Source: Candidatus Methanoperedens sp. (GTDB taxonomy: Archaea; Halobacteriota; Methanosarcinia; Methanosarcinales; Methanoperedenaceae). From it: a stretch of 26,038 nt of DNA. The notes under the pieces are model-generated. The model was not told the origin of the DNA, did not search any database, and saw only the letters and a list, made by a program, of their open reading frames with translations. How positions within the stretch are numbered: position 1 is the stretch's first letter; every line of letters begins with the position of its first letter. Both the position numbers and the translations under genes were made by a program. Shown here piece by piece: positions 13,054 through 20,038 of this stretch. The stretch spans positions 1 to 26,038 of the forward strand of contig JAPZAN010000069.1 of the NCBI GenBank assembly GCA_027460605.1, given 5' to 3'.

Positions 13054-14080
13054 CCTTCTCCACCACCACCACCTCGTTCCCAAACCCGAACACATGCAAC
13101 GTCCTGCTCCCGCTCAGTCCTTCCTCAAGCGTTTTTCTTCGCTCCCAGTATTTCTCAGGCTCAATATCGAAACGCAGTACAACTTTCCCGGCTTTTTCCG
13201 ACTTTAAAATTTCTTTAATCTTCACAATATCCCTTTCGGTTTTGCCTGAAACACTGTATGCATCTTTAATAAACGGTGAAACGATTGGCTCGGAAGAAGT
13301 CAAAAGAGTGCGCTTCTCATCGCTTTTATAGAATAAAATATCATTACCCGATTCTTTTATTGTATGTGCAAGCTCGTTTAAGAGTCCGGCTTTCACGACT
13401 GAAGGCTCAGGCTCATACACAAACTCGCGCAACGCGCCTGTTTCAACCAAGGGCGCATCAGAAGAGCAGAGTTTCGCCTCGCCTGGAAGAACAACTGCGC
13501 TTCGCTCGCATCTCTTGAGAGCGCCAAAATAAAGCGTGAGCCTGTTCAGTTGCCCGTTCAATGACAGGTACTCGCGCTCGCAATCAAAAGCTATCCGCGC
13601 CGGCGGCATCTGCGGCGGCGCATGAAATGCAAGCTCGGGCGTAATCCCGGAGTACATTTTTAGTATTTCAGTAATCGGAGGCTCAAGGTTCTCAAGCGTC
13701 CGCTCTTTCTCTGATAAAGGGCGCGCCGGGTCGGAAAAGACAATATCCGCGTCACGAACCTGCGCTTTTACGCTTTCGGACAGCGCATCGCCAAGGATAA
13801 ATTCGACATTATCGACATTGTACAACCTGCAATTTTCTTTTGCATATTCAAGCTTTTCCGGGTTTCTCTCGACTGCATATACCTTCTTACATTCCTTTGC
13901 AAAAAAAATGACCTGCCCTCCGATTCCGCAGCCGAGGTCTGCAATAATATCTGTTTTCAGCCTTTTTGCAATATACCTGGCAACGATTTCGGGAGTGGCA
14001 AGCTGCAATCCCTCTTTATTTGAAATAATCTGCTTCGTGAATTTTATCGTACGTTTATCTCTCGTCATATTATTTATCAT
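13043..14080 (-). CDS. SAM-dependent methyltransferase with THUMP-like C-terminal domain
   Basis: This class I methyltransferase has 345 residues. SAM motif I is ADLGCGIGGQ (47-56), the acidic loop is VERN (70-73), motif III is GDAL (97-100), and the catalytic-loop region is SDPARP (116-121), similar to the DPP/NPP motifs of RNA methyltransferases. The C-terminal half (about 200-345) resembles the THUMP-like domain found with such enzymes, ending in LHVFGFGNEVVVVEKVKK. I infer an RNA substrate. The start is ATG 14078-14080; an internal ATG at codon 5 is possible. It is divergent from the regulator at 14173 across a 92-bp promoter region and convergent with nmd3. Confidence 0.78.
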   Translation of the reverse strand: MINNMTRDKRTIKFTKQIISNKEGLQLATPEIVARYIAKRLKTDIIADLGCGIGGQVIFFAKECKKVYAVERNPEKLEYAKENCRLYNVDNVEFILGDALSESVKAQVRDADIVFSDPARPLSEKERTLENLEPPITEILKMYSGITPELAFHAPPQMPPARIAFDCEREYLSLNGQLNRLTLYFGALKRCERSAVVLPGEAKLCSSDAPLVETGALREFVYEPEPSVVKAGLLNELAHTIKESGNDILFYKSDEKRTLLTSSEPIVSPFIKDAYSVSGKTERDIVKIKEILKSEKAGKVVLRFDIEPEKYWERRKTLEEGLSGSRTLHVFGFGNEVVVVEKVKK

Positions 14081-14123
14081 ATTGACTGGTTCATATTTAT
14101 GTTGTATCCAAAAAATGATTAAT

Positions 14124-14157
14124 TTCGTACAAAAACGAACAGTATTTATATTACGAA
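14124..14157. promoter_or_regulatory. TTCGT/ACGAA half-sites and TATA box ahead of the wHTH gene
   Basis: TTCGT (14124-14128) and ACGAA (14135-14139) form an inverted repeat with a 6-nt spacer; a third ACGAA is at 14153-14157. The TATA box GTATTTATAT (14142-14151) lies between the second and third half-site, about 27 nt before ATG 14173, so the message is leaderless. The half-site is the same as in the palindrome at 9111-9125. Autoregulation by the adjacent ArsR-type protein is a plausible reading. Confidence 0.5.
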
Positions 14158-14172
14158 GGCTATTTACAAATC

Positions 14173-14499
14173 ATGGATAAAGGCAGGACTACAGTAATTC
14201 TGTCTACCGATAATGGTATGGTAGCTCTTGACAGTCCGGTTAAGCTAAAAATCCTGAAACTTCTTGAAAACGGCACAAAATCTTTTGATGAACTTGTTGA
14301 AAAATCCGATAAGGCAAAATCTACCATTTCAGTGCACTTGCATGACCTTGAGCAATTGAATCTGATACAGGAAAAAACATTCCCGAACGATAAGCGCAAA
14401 AAATATTTTGTATTGAATTCCCTTTACCTGGCATATTCAGAAACCCCTTTACGTAATCAATATAACTCGCATCTGGACAATCTTGCTCTTTGGCATTGA
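14173..14499 (+). CDS. ArsR-type wHTH half of a split regulator
   Basis: The 108-residue product has a winged helix-turn-helix (about 15-80: SPVKLKILKLLENG, then KSTISVHLHDLEQLNLI and a basic wing with KRKKYFVL). It then reads YLAYSETPLRNQYNSHLDNL before ending in ALWH-stop. In the Methanosarcinales regulators that I know, the same sequence continues through a linker into a V4R domain. Here the frame is lost at about 14483, and the V4R domain continues in another frame. The usual linker of about 25-30 residues seems missing, so a deletion with a frameshift is likely. The DNA-binding half should still fold and could act as a stand-alone repressor. Leaderless start (TATA at 14142). Confidence 0.7.
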   Translation: MDKGRTTVILSTDNGMVALDSPVKLKILKLLENGTKSFDELVEKSDKAKSTISVHLHDLEQLNLIQEKTFPNDKRKKYFVLNSLYLAYSETPLRNQYNSHLDNLALWH

Positions 14500-14845
14500 C
14501 CCGAAACCGATATTGAAAAAAATGGGAACTGATATTGGTATTAAAATCGGGCCGGCTTTCAAGTCGAAAGATTGCGATGGAATTTTAGATGAACTTTCTT
14601 TTTTTTGGGAACATCATAAGCTGGGGGATATGACTTTTATCGAAGCCGACAGGCTTACCCTGGTGGTCAGTAATTGTTATCATTGCAGTAAAATGCCGAA
14701 TGTCGGGAAAACATTGTGCTCGATGGACGAGGGTATTATAGAAGGCGTCTTTTCAAGCAAATTGAACCGCAATTGCAATGTCAAAGAAACTGAATGCTGC
14801 GGAACGGGGCATCATCATTGCAAATTCGTGGTTGAAAAAAAATAG
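14483..14845 (+). CDS. V4R-domain half of a split regulator
   Basis: The 120-codon frame (from TTG 14483, overlapping the upstream gene by 17 nt) starts directly with FGIDPKPILKKMGTDIGIKIG, the normal entry into the V4R domain of ArsR-V4R regulators. It is complete to the conserved end CCGTGHHHCKFVV. Eight cysteines (31, 65, 68, 79, 98, 105, 106, 113) and the histidines at 110-112 make a metal, heme or redox ligand site likely; V4R domains are small-molecule or metal-binding. No SD stands at the TTG. ATG 14522 (codon 14) is an alternative start. Expression could depend on reinitiation or frameshifting from the upstream half; otherwise this is a pseudogene fragment. Confidence 0.6.
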   Translation: MLFGIDPKPILKKMGTDIGIKIGPAFKSKDCDGILDELSFFWEHHKLGDMTFIEADRLTLVVSNCYHCSKMPNVGKTLCSMDEGIIEGVFSSKLNRNCNVKETECCGTGHHHCKFVVEKK

Positions 14846-14950
14846 CAGTAATTTTAAAAAGTACTTTAAAGAAGACCTGACTGTTACAATAATATCTCAC
14901 AGCAAATTACAAATTGTTTTCCCGAAATAGTGTGTATTGTCGCACAACGA

Positions 14951-15823
14951 CTATAGAATATCCGGGTCCACATGTATCACGCAGAATCCATGTTTAATCT
15001 CTTTTCCTATATTTGCATCGACCTCTTCTGCTATCCTGTCCGCTTCCTCTATTGGCGTTCCTTTTGCGACTGTAATATGCATGCCCACATGAACAGTATC
15101 AGGCCCGATGTATTCGGCCCTTATATCGTGAACTCCAGATACTCCTTTCACTGAACGGGCAATACGTTCAAGATTTATAATAAATTCTTTACCGGGCGAA
15201 CGTCCTATCAGATAACTCAGGTTCTCCCTGAAAAGACCAACCGCATTAATCGCAATTATCGTCGCCACAATTATGGAGGCAACAGGGTCGGCGATATATT
15301 GACCGCGCATGATGAAAATGGTGCCGATGAGGGCGGCGATAAGTCCCATTTCATCATTGAACAACTCCGTAAGCTGGGCTTTGGCTGCTGCTCCTCGCGC
15401 TTTTTGCCGGAATAGATTGATAAGTGGAATGGCGGCAATAACCATCGAAAGGACAAGAACACCAATAGCCAGGTTCAGGTTCTGATAGCTTACTGCTTCG
15501 TGTTCAAATAATCTTGGAATAGCCTCCCTATACAGTTCAAAGCTCGTGAATGAAATGAAGAGTGTCGCAGCCACAAGCGCAGCTGCGTTCTGTGCCCTGC
15601 CGTAGCCGAACATGTGCACATCATCCGCCCCTTTATGAGACCATATTATGGCAATAAGGAGAAAACCTGAAACGAAAATGTCGCTCAAGGTATGAAGGGC
15701 TTCTGCAAAAAGAGCCATAACGCCTGTCATATAGTAAACCGCAAGCTTGATAGCGAAAATAATGATATAGCCCCCCAATACTATTTTAAGGGAGCGCACA
15801 TCGTTTTCTTGAGGTGTTCTCAT
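14951..15823 (-). CDS. Cation diffusion facilitator (CDF) transporter
   Basis: This six-helix CDF antiporter has 290 residues. TM2 carries the metal pair H44/D48 in EALHTLSD, and the loop FGYGRAQ (72-78) is typical. The cytosolic metallochaperone-like domain (210-290) holds HDIRAEYIG and HVGMHITV. The TM5 site is not the usual HxxxD: it reads ELFNDEMG (153-160), with Asn at the His position and Gly at the Asp position. This resembles the ED-containing ZNT9-like branch of the family. The transported ion (Zn, Fe, Mn or Co) is therefore uncertain. AAGGA lies about 8 nt before ATG 15821-15823. The gene is last in a probable three-gene operon, 20 nt after the ABM-like gene. Confidence 0.88.
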   Translation of the reverse strand: MRTPQENDVRSLKIVLGGYIIIFAIKLAVYYMTGVMALFAEALHTLSDIFVSGFLLIAIIWSHKGADDVHMFGYGRAQNAAALVAATLFISFTSFELYREAIPRLFEHEAVSYQNLNLAIGVLVLSMVIAAIPLINLFRQKARGAAAKAQLTELFNDEMGLIAALIGTIFIMRGQYIADPVASIIVATIIAINAVGLFRENLSYLIGRSPGKEFIINLERIARSVKGVSGVHDIRAEYIGPDTVHVGMHITVAKGTPIEEADRIAEEVDANIGKEIKHGFCVIHVDPDIL

Positions 15824-15843
15824 ACATGTTCCTTAATTGAATT

Positions 15844-16176
15844 TCACTTTTCTTTTTCTGCAGAAATTATTACATCGTAGAAATGCGGGGTTGGAGAACC
15901 ATCCAGCAATGGTTCCACGTTTTCCCATGCTTTCTGTCGTTCCTCGCTAAGATGCATAGCCATAAAAGTTTCTTTGCTTTCATGTTCCACGATTGCGGCA
16001 TAGTTCACTTTTCCTTTTGTGGGTTTCAGGAGGCGCCGTGATATGAAGCCATCGAATTTCTTATAGATTGAGTTTGACCATGCAAACCATTTCTTGAATT
16101 CTTCCTCTTTTCCTTTTTTAATTGGTGGGAATTCCACAATATTTACGAACACAATTTCACTCATTTTATTTTGCAT
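15844..16176 (-). CDS. ABM-like dimeric alpha-beta-barrel protein
   Basis: The 110-residue product has the pattern of the antibiotic biosynthesis monooxygenase (ABM) fold: a first strand VFVNIVEFPP (9-18), a helix KEEEFKKWFAWSN (23-35), FDGFISRRLLKP (41-52), YAAIVEHESKETFMAMH (59-75) and a final strand. ABM-like proteins include heme-degrading enzymes and many dimeric proteins without known substrate; no heme-ligand residue can be assigned here. ATG 16174-16176 has AAGGAGA about 12 nt upstream on the minus strand; a second Met four codons in is the alternative. It lies 5 nt after the protease gene and 20 nt before the CDF gene. Confidence 0.65.
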   Translation of the reverse strand: MQNKMSEIVFVNIVEFPPIKKGKEEEFKKWFAWSNSIYKKFDGFISRRLLKPTKGKVNYAAIVEHESKETFMAMHLSEERQKAWENVEPLLDGSPTPHFYDVIISAEKEK

Positions 16177-16181
16177 AATTG

Positions 16182-17003
16182 TTATCTTTCTCCTTTTCCC
16201 GGAGACCGCGGAGGCGGCAAGTAGGGGATAGGAATGAATTCCACTGAAGGACGGCGCTGCCCTGCCTGCGGATACAATTCCATCAGGTCGTAAATCTCTT
16301 TCGGCACCTGGTCATTCACGCGCCCCTCGCTCAATGTCCTGGCAAGCTCTGCGGCTTTCTCTTTCCCGTGCTGTTCAAGCAGGAGATTATAAACCGTATT
16401 ATAAACCTGGTCAATGGCTTTCCTTGCCACGTCGCCAAGAATAAGGATATGGTCATCACGGTTTGGATTGGGCTGTTCCAGCGCCTTCAGGATTGAAGCT
16501 GCAGGATAGTAGCTCTGCGCGCCTCCAAGCTGCGGGTCAACCGGGCCGAGCACGGCATTGTTATCAAGAACTATCTCATCTGCGGACAGCGCTACAAGGG
16601 TACCGCCTGACATGGCATAATGGGGTATAAATACCGTAACTTTGCCTGTGTGGCGTTTCAGGGCGCAGGCTATCTGTTCCGCGGCAAGCACGAGTCCTCC
16701 AGGCGTATGCAATACAAGGTCGATGGGCATCTCAGCCGGAGTCAGGCGGATAGCCCTGAGTACTGCTTCGGAATCTTCGATGTCGATATAGCGGGCAATC
16801 GGAATGCCCAGGAAACTCATGGTCTCCTGGCGGTGAATCATCGTGATAACCCGGGACTGCCGCTTTTTTTCCATGCTCCGTATGGTCGCCATCCGCTGCC
16901 CTGTCAGGATGCGCCTCTGCATGAATGGGAAAAAGAACGATAGAAGAATCAGTATCCACACTACATTCACTAAATCGCTGATATTGATATTCCCGATTTG
17001 CAT
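16182..17003 (-). CDS. Membrane-anchored ClpP-like serine protease (SDH family)
   Basis: The 273-residue product has one N-terminal helix (about 10-28) and then a ClpP/crotonase-fold domain. The oxyanion-hole motif is HTPGG (99-103), the nucleophile region is YAMSGGT with Ser132 (129-135), and the downstream LGPVDPQLG (152-160) is typical of the SDH (serine dehydrogenase proteinase-like) family related to SppA and NfeD proteases. It probably cleaves membrane or signal peptides at the inner face of the membrane. The C-terminus is proline-rich (PIPYLPPPRSPG). ATG 17001-17003 follows GGAAAGTGGA; a TATA-like AAAAATAAATATC lies at about 17024-17036. It is first in a probable operon with the ABM-like and CDF genes. 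Confidence 0.82.
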   Translation of the reverse strand: MQIGNINISDLVNVVWILILLSFFFPFMQRRILTGQRMATIRSMEKKRQSRVITMIHRQETMSFLGIPIARYIDIEDSEAVLRAIRLTPAEMPIDLVLHTPGGLVLAAEQIACALKRHTGKVTVFIPHYAMSGGTLVALSADEIVLDNNAVLGPVDPQLGGAQSYYPAASILKALEQPNPNRDDHILILGDVARKAIDQVYNTVYNLLLEQHGKEKAAELARTLSEGRVNDQVPKEIYDLMELYPQAGQRRPSVEFIPIPYLPPPRSPGKGER

Positions 17004-17035
17004 TTCAATTCCACTTTCCTGGATGATATTTATTT

Positions 17036-17119
17036 TTATGTCTCAAGTTTCCTTGGATAAGAGGTCAATACCTTGTGACCTTTTTCAGTTACCAGCACAG
17101 TATCCCTTCCCATTATCTG
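17036..17119 (-). pseudogene. 3' remnant of an M24-family peptidase gene
   Basis: On the minus strand the codons between a TAG (17120-17122) and a TAA (17036-17038) read MGRDTVLVTEKGHKVLTSYP and then RKLET. This matches the last 25 residues of Xaa-Pro dipeptidase/aminopeptidase P-type (M24) enzymes, whose ends read E-DTVLVTE-G-VLTS-PREL. The catalytic pita-bread domain is absent. No SD is visible, and the fragment lies just upstream of the SDH protease gene, overlapping its promoter. It is best read as the leftover of a deleted gene. Confidence 0.6.
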
Positions 17120-17184
17120 CTAATTAATAATGAATCGTAAACGTATTAATAGCTTTTCACAATGCATGGAATTTTGTCTTCTTT

Positions 17185-18942
17185 TCATCCTTTATGAAAA
17201 TGCCCGTACACCGCTTCAGCATCCCGCCTCCTTATGCCCGGCGCTTTCCCAATCTCCGAAATCTCCGCCGCCTTCAACCTCTCAACAGACCCGAAATACC
17301 GCAGAAGCGCCTGTTTTTTCTTCTCCCCGATTCCCGCTATCCCATCCAGCGCCGACTCCCGGAGCTTCTTTCCCCGCAATTTCCTGTGGTATCCCAGGGC
17401 GAACCTGTGGGCTTCATCCCTTATCCTCTGCAATAATTTAAGCGCCTGCGAGTCTCTTGGCAAAATGACCGGCGCCTCTCTTTCAGGGAGGAAAATATAC
17501 TCAAACTCCTTAGCAAGCGCCGCTGTGTTGAGCTTCAAACCAATTCGGGAAAGCGCAGACAAGGCAGCGTTTAACTGCCCTTTTCCCCCGTCAACCAAAA
17601 CCAGGTCAGGCATCTTTTTCCCTTCCTCTTTCCTGCGCAAGTAGGCGCGTCCCACGACCTCTCCCATCATCGCAAAATCGTCCGCTCCTTCAATTGTTTT
17701 TATCCTGAACCTGCGGTAATTTTTCTTGTCAGGCTCGCCATTCGTAAATGCAACAAGGGAACCGGTCGCATTGGTGCCGCTGATGTTTGAAATATCAAAT
17801 GCTTCTATTATATAGGGCACAGCAGGCAAAGTGAGCGCTTTCTGGAGGTCAAGGAGCGCTTCATTTCTACCCTTGCTTTCCGCAGCCATTTTCATAGACA
17901 GGAGCAGCCTGGCATTCTCCTCTGCAAGGTTCATCAACCCTTTTTCGACTTTATTTTTTGGCGTTTTGAGCTTTGTTTCCTTCTCCATGAGCCAGCGCAA
18001 TATTGCCTCGTCTTCAATCTCAATCCGGATTATGATTTCCTGCGGCGGCTCGATGTCCTGATAGTGTTGTTTGATAAAGCTTGACAGCACTTCTGCCTCA
18101 TCCGAGCCTGCCGTGTTCAGTGAAAATGTTTCCCTTCCTCGGAGCTTACCCTCGCTTATGTGGAATACCTGGATGCTGCCAATGCTGCCCGAAATGGCGT
18201 AAGCAATCACATCCTGTTCTTTTTTACCGGGCGCATTCACACGCTGTCTCTCCGACAGTTCCTCCAGCGCATTAATCTGGTCCCTGATGCGGGCAGCAGC
18301 CTCGTATTCCTGCGCTTCCGAGAGCCTTGCCATCTCATCTTTGAGAGACCGTATTAACTGGTTTCGCTTCCCTTTCAGGAAGTCGGTAACATTCCTGATT
18401 ATATCAAGATATTCCTCTTTTGTCACCTCACCAAGACACGGGGCTGCGCATTGTTTTATATGATAGTTAAGGCAGGGGGGACAGGGCAGTTTCTTCTTGC
18501 ACCGCCTGATGCCGAAACTTGATGCCATTCTTATCAGTTCTCGCACGGCCTTTGAGCCCGGATAAGGGCCGAAATACTGCGCCCCGTCCTGCTCCCTTCT
18601 TCGCGCAATGCATATCCGGGGGAAATCCTCATTTGTAATCTTGATAAAAGGATACGCCTTGTCATCCCGCAGGCGCACATTATAGCGCGGCCTGTGTTCT
18701 TTTATGAGGTTTGACTCAAGGACGAGCGCCTCGACCTCATTCCCGGTAACGATATAGTCAAGCCCTTCGATATTCTGCACAAGCATCCTTGTTTTAGGCG
18801 ATCCCTGCTCCCTGAAATACTGGCTCACCCTGTCCCTTAGCGATGCAGCTTTTCCCACATAGATAACCCGCTCATCCTTATCTTTCATCAGGTAAACGCC
18901 TGGAGAATCCGGAAGTTTTTTGGCATCTTCAATAGTTGTCAT
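17185..18942 (-). CDS. uvrC: UvrABC excinuclease subunit C
   Basis: UvrC makes both incisions in nucleotide excision repair. The 585 residues hold all domains: GIY-YIG nuclease (13-95; GVYLMK, IYVGKAASLRDR), a cysteine group for the Fe-S cluster (C148, C154 or C157, C165, C169), a UvrB-interacting UVR motif (about 198-232, DEMARLSEAQEYEAAARIRDQI, abbreviated here), an RNase H-like nuclease with D383, D451 and H512, and a C-terminal helix-hairpin-helix pair (530-582, IAGIGEKKKQALLRYFGS). It is slightly shorter than E. coli UvrC but complete. ATG 18940-18942. uvrB is not in this window; uvrA lies about 4 kb away on the same strand. The gene was probably acquired from bacteria early in the lineage, as in other Methanosarcinales. 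Confidence 0.95.
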   Translation of the reverse strand: MTTIEDAKKLPDSPGVYLMKDKDERVIYVGKAASLRDRVSQYFREQGSPKTRMLVQNIEGLDYIVTGNEVEALVLESNLIKEHRPRYNVRLRDDKAYPFIKITNEDFPRICIARRREQDGAQYFGPYPGSKAVRELIRMASSFGIRRCKKKLPCPPCLNYHIKQCAAPCLGEVTKEEYLDIIRNVTDFLKGKRNQLIRSLKDEMARLSEAQEYEAAARIRDQINALEELSERQRVNAPGKKEQDVIAYAISGSIGSIQVFHISEGKLRGRETFSLNTAGSDEAEVLSSFIKQHYQDIEPPQEIIIRIEIEDEAILRWLMEKETKLKTPKNKVEKGLMNLAEENARLLLSMKMAAESKGRNEALLDLQKALTLPAVPYIIEAFDISNISGTNATGSLVAFTNGEPDKKNYRRFRIKTIEGADDFAMMGEVVGRAYLRRKEEGKKMPDLVLVDGGKGQLNAALSALSRIGLKLNTAALAKEFEYIFLPEREAPVILPRDSQALKLLQRIRDEAHRFALGYHRKLRGKKLRESALDGIAGIGEKKKQALLRYFGSVERLKAAEISEIGKAPGIRRRDAEAVYGHFHKG

Positions 18943-19191
18943 TTCCCTATTTGATTAATAGACGCCTGTGCATTAATTTTTTCGTATTGAAAACCAAAAC
19001 CTCACAAAGGGCAAGATTCAGGCTTTGGGTAGGGAGAAGTTTATACATGGGCTGACAGAATTGAAAAAACCACCACTCCCCAACCCGCCCAACCTGTCTA
19101 TAAATCGACGAGTTTATACATAAATTTTATAGTATTTAATATTTGCGGTCAAGCTTCAGTTTTTAAATCCAGGCATTCAAAAAAAAAGATA
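18943..19191. other. Intergenic region between uvrC and the sensory operon
   Basis: No gene is visible. GTTTATACAT occurs twice (about 19039 and 19112) as a direct repeat. A C-rich run (CCCC 19078, CCC 19084, CCC 19088, CC 19093) would be G-rich on the minus strand with four G-runs, so a small G-quadruplex is possible. TTTTTAAAT (19159-19167) is the best TATA box for the operon that starts at 19219. Confidence 0.4.
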
Positions 19192-19205
19192 ATGTTATAT
19201 AACAT
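19192..19205. promoter_or_regulatory. 14-bp perfect palindrome at the start of the sensory operon
   Basis: ATGTTATATAACAT is perfectly palindromic and lies about 30 nt after the TATA-like box at 19159-19167, so at or just after the likely transcription start. It is 13 nt before the preferred ATG at 19219. Its place fits an operator for autoregulation by the winged-helix protein encoded directly downstream. Confidence 0.5.
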
Positions 19206-19218
19206 TGAAGTGATAATT

Positions 19219-19530
19219 ATGCCTATGCCTGATAGTTTTCTTGATAGAATCTTTGGTAACACAGCTCAATTGATTGTTCTTGAATATTTGCTCAATAATA
19301 AGGACAATGATACTTACCTGTCAGGGATTGCCGCGGAAACAGGCCTTTCGCATTCGACAGTATCAAGGGTTATCGAGCCTCTTCTTGATTTGAAAATCAT
19401 AAAAGAGACGCCTCTTGGCAAACAGATAAGGGTTTTTAGATTAAACAATGATAATGAACTCACAAAATACCTGCTTAAGTTCAATAATGATTTAAAAAAT
19501 ATGATGAATGGTGGTAAAAAACATGAATAA
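19219..19530 (+). CDS. Winged-helix transcription regulator (MarR-like)
   Basis: The 103-residue product is a single winged helix: LIVLEYLLNN (18-27), the HTH TYLSGIAAETGLSHSTVSRVI (about 32-52), then LLDLKIIKETPLGKQIRVF as wing (about 54-72) and a lysine-rich tail. It probably binds DNA as a dimer and is the first gene of the two-component operon. I chose ATG 19219 over the longer frame from 19192, because GAAGTGAT is a good SD 5 nt ahead and the longer version would start inside the palindrome. Its 3' end overlaps the response regulator gene by 8 nt. Candidate target: the palindrome at 19192-19205. Confidence 0.8.
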   Translation: MPMPDSFLDRIFGNTAQLIVLEYLLNNKDNDTYLSGIAAETGLSHSTVSRVIEPLLDLKIIKETPLGKQIRVFRLNNDNELTKYLLKFNNDLKNMMNGGKKHE

Positions 19531-20038
19531 AGATCCCATTGATGATAAAATCATTGAATTATTGAAGCATGATGGAACGACATCGAACCTGGAGATTTCA
19601 AGAAAACTTGGGATATCCGAGGAAGATGTTAAAACGAGAATCGGGAATTTATCAGAAACAAGGTCAAAAGTGCTGATAGTCGATGACGAAATGGACACAC
19701 TCCTTCCTTTAAAGAGGTCTCTTGAAGCCGGGGATTATATTGTAGTTGAAGCCTTAAACGGGCAGGAGGCGCTGAACATAGTGAAGAACCAGATTCCTGA
19801 TATAATACTCCTTGACCTCATGCTTCCGGGAATGGATGGTTATGAGGTATGCTCCCGGTTAAAAAATAATGCTCTCACAAAGAATATCCCGATAATCATG
19901 CTCACAGCAAGGGATGATGTCAAAGACAGGGTGAAAGGTCTTGAAATCGGCGCCGATGATTATGTAGCCAAACCTTTCAATCTCCATGAACTGAAAGCCC
20001 GGATGAAAAGTGTGCTCCGGCGTTCAAGAGATATGTGA
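19523..20038 (+). CDS. Response regulator with N-terminal AsnC-type wHTH
   Basis: The 171-residue product starts with a DNA-binding segment of the Lrp/AsnC type (residues 4-44: DPIDDKIIELLKHDG, then SNLEISRKLGISEEDVKTRI). A complete receiver domain follows (48-166) with acidic pocket D54/D55, phosphoacceptor D98 (LLDLMLPGMDG), T128 (MLTARDD) and K150 (AKPF). In usual DNA-binding response regulators the receiver is first and the effector last; here the order is reversed. Phosphorylation by the adjacent kinase should drive receiver dimerisation. ATG 19523 has GGTGGT 7-8 nt upstream and overlaps the previous stop; an in-frame GTG at 19508 is less likely. It overlaps the kinase gene by GTGA. Confidence 0.9.
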   Translation: MNKDPIDDKIIELLKHDGTTSNLEISRKLGISEEDVKTRIGNLSETRSKVLIVDDEMDTLLPLKRSLEAGDYIVVEALNGQEALNIVKNQIPDIILLDLMLPGMDGYEVCSRLKNNALTKNIPIIMLTARDDVKDRVKGLEIGADDYVAKPFNLHELKARMKSVLRRSRDM

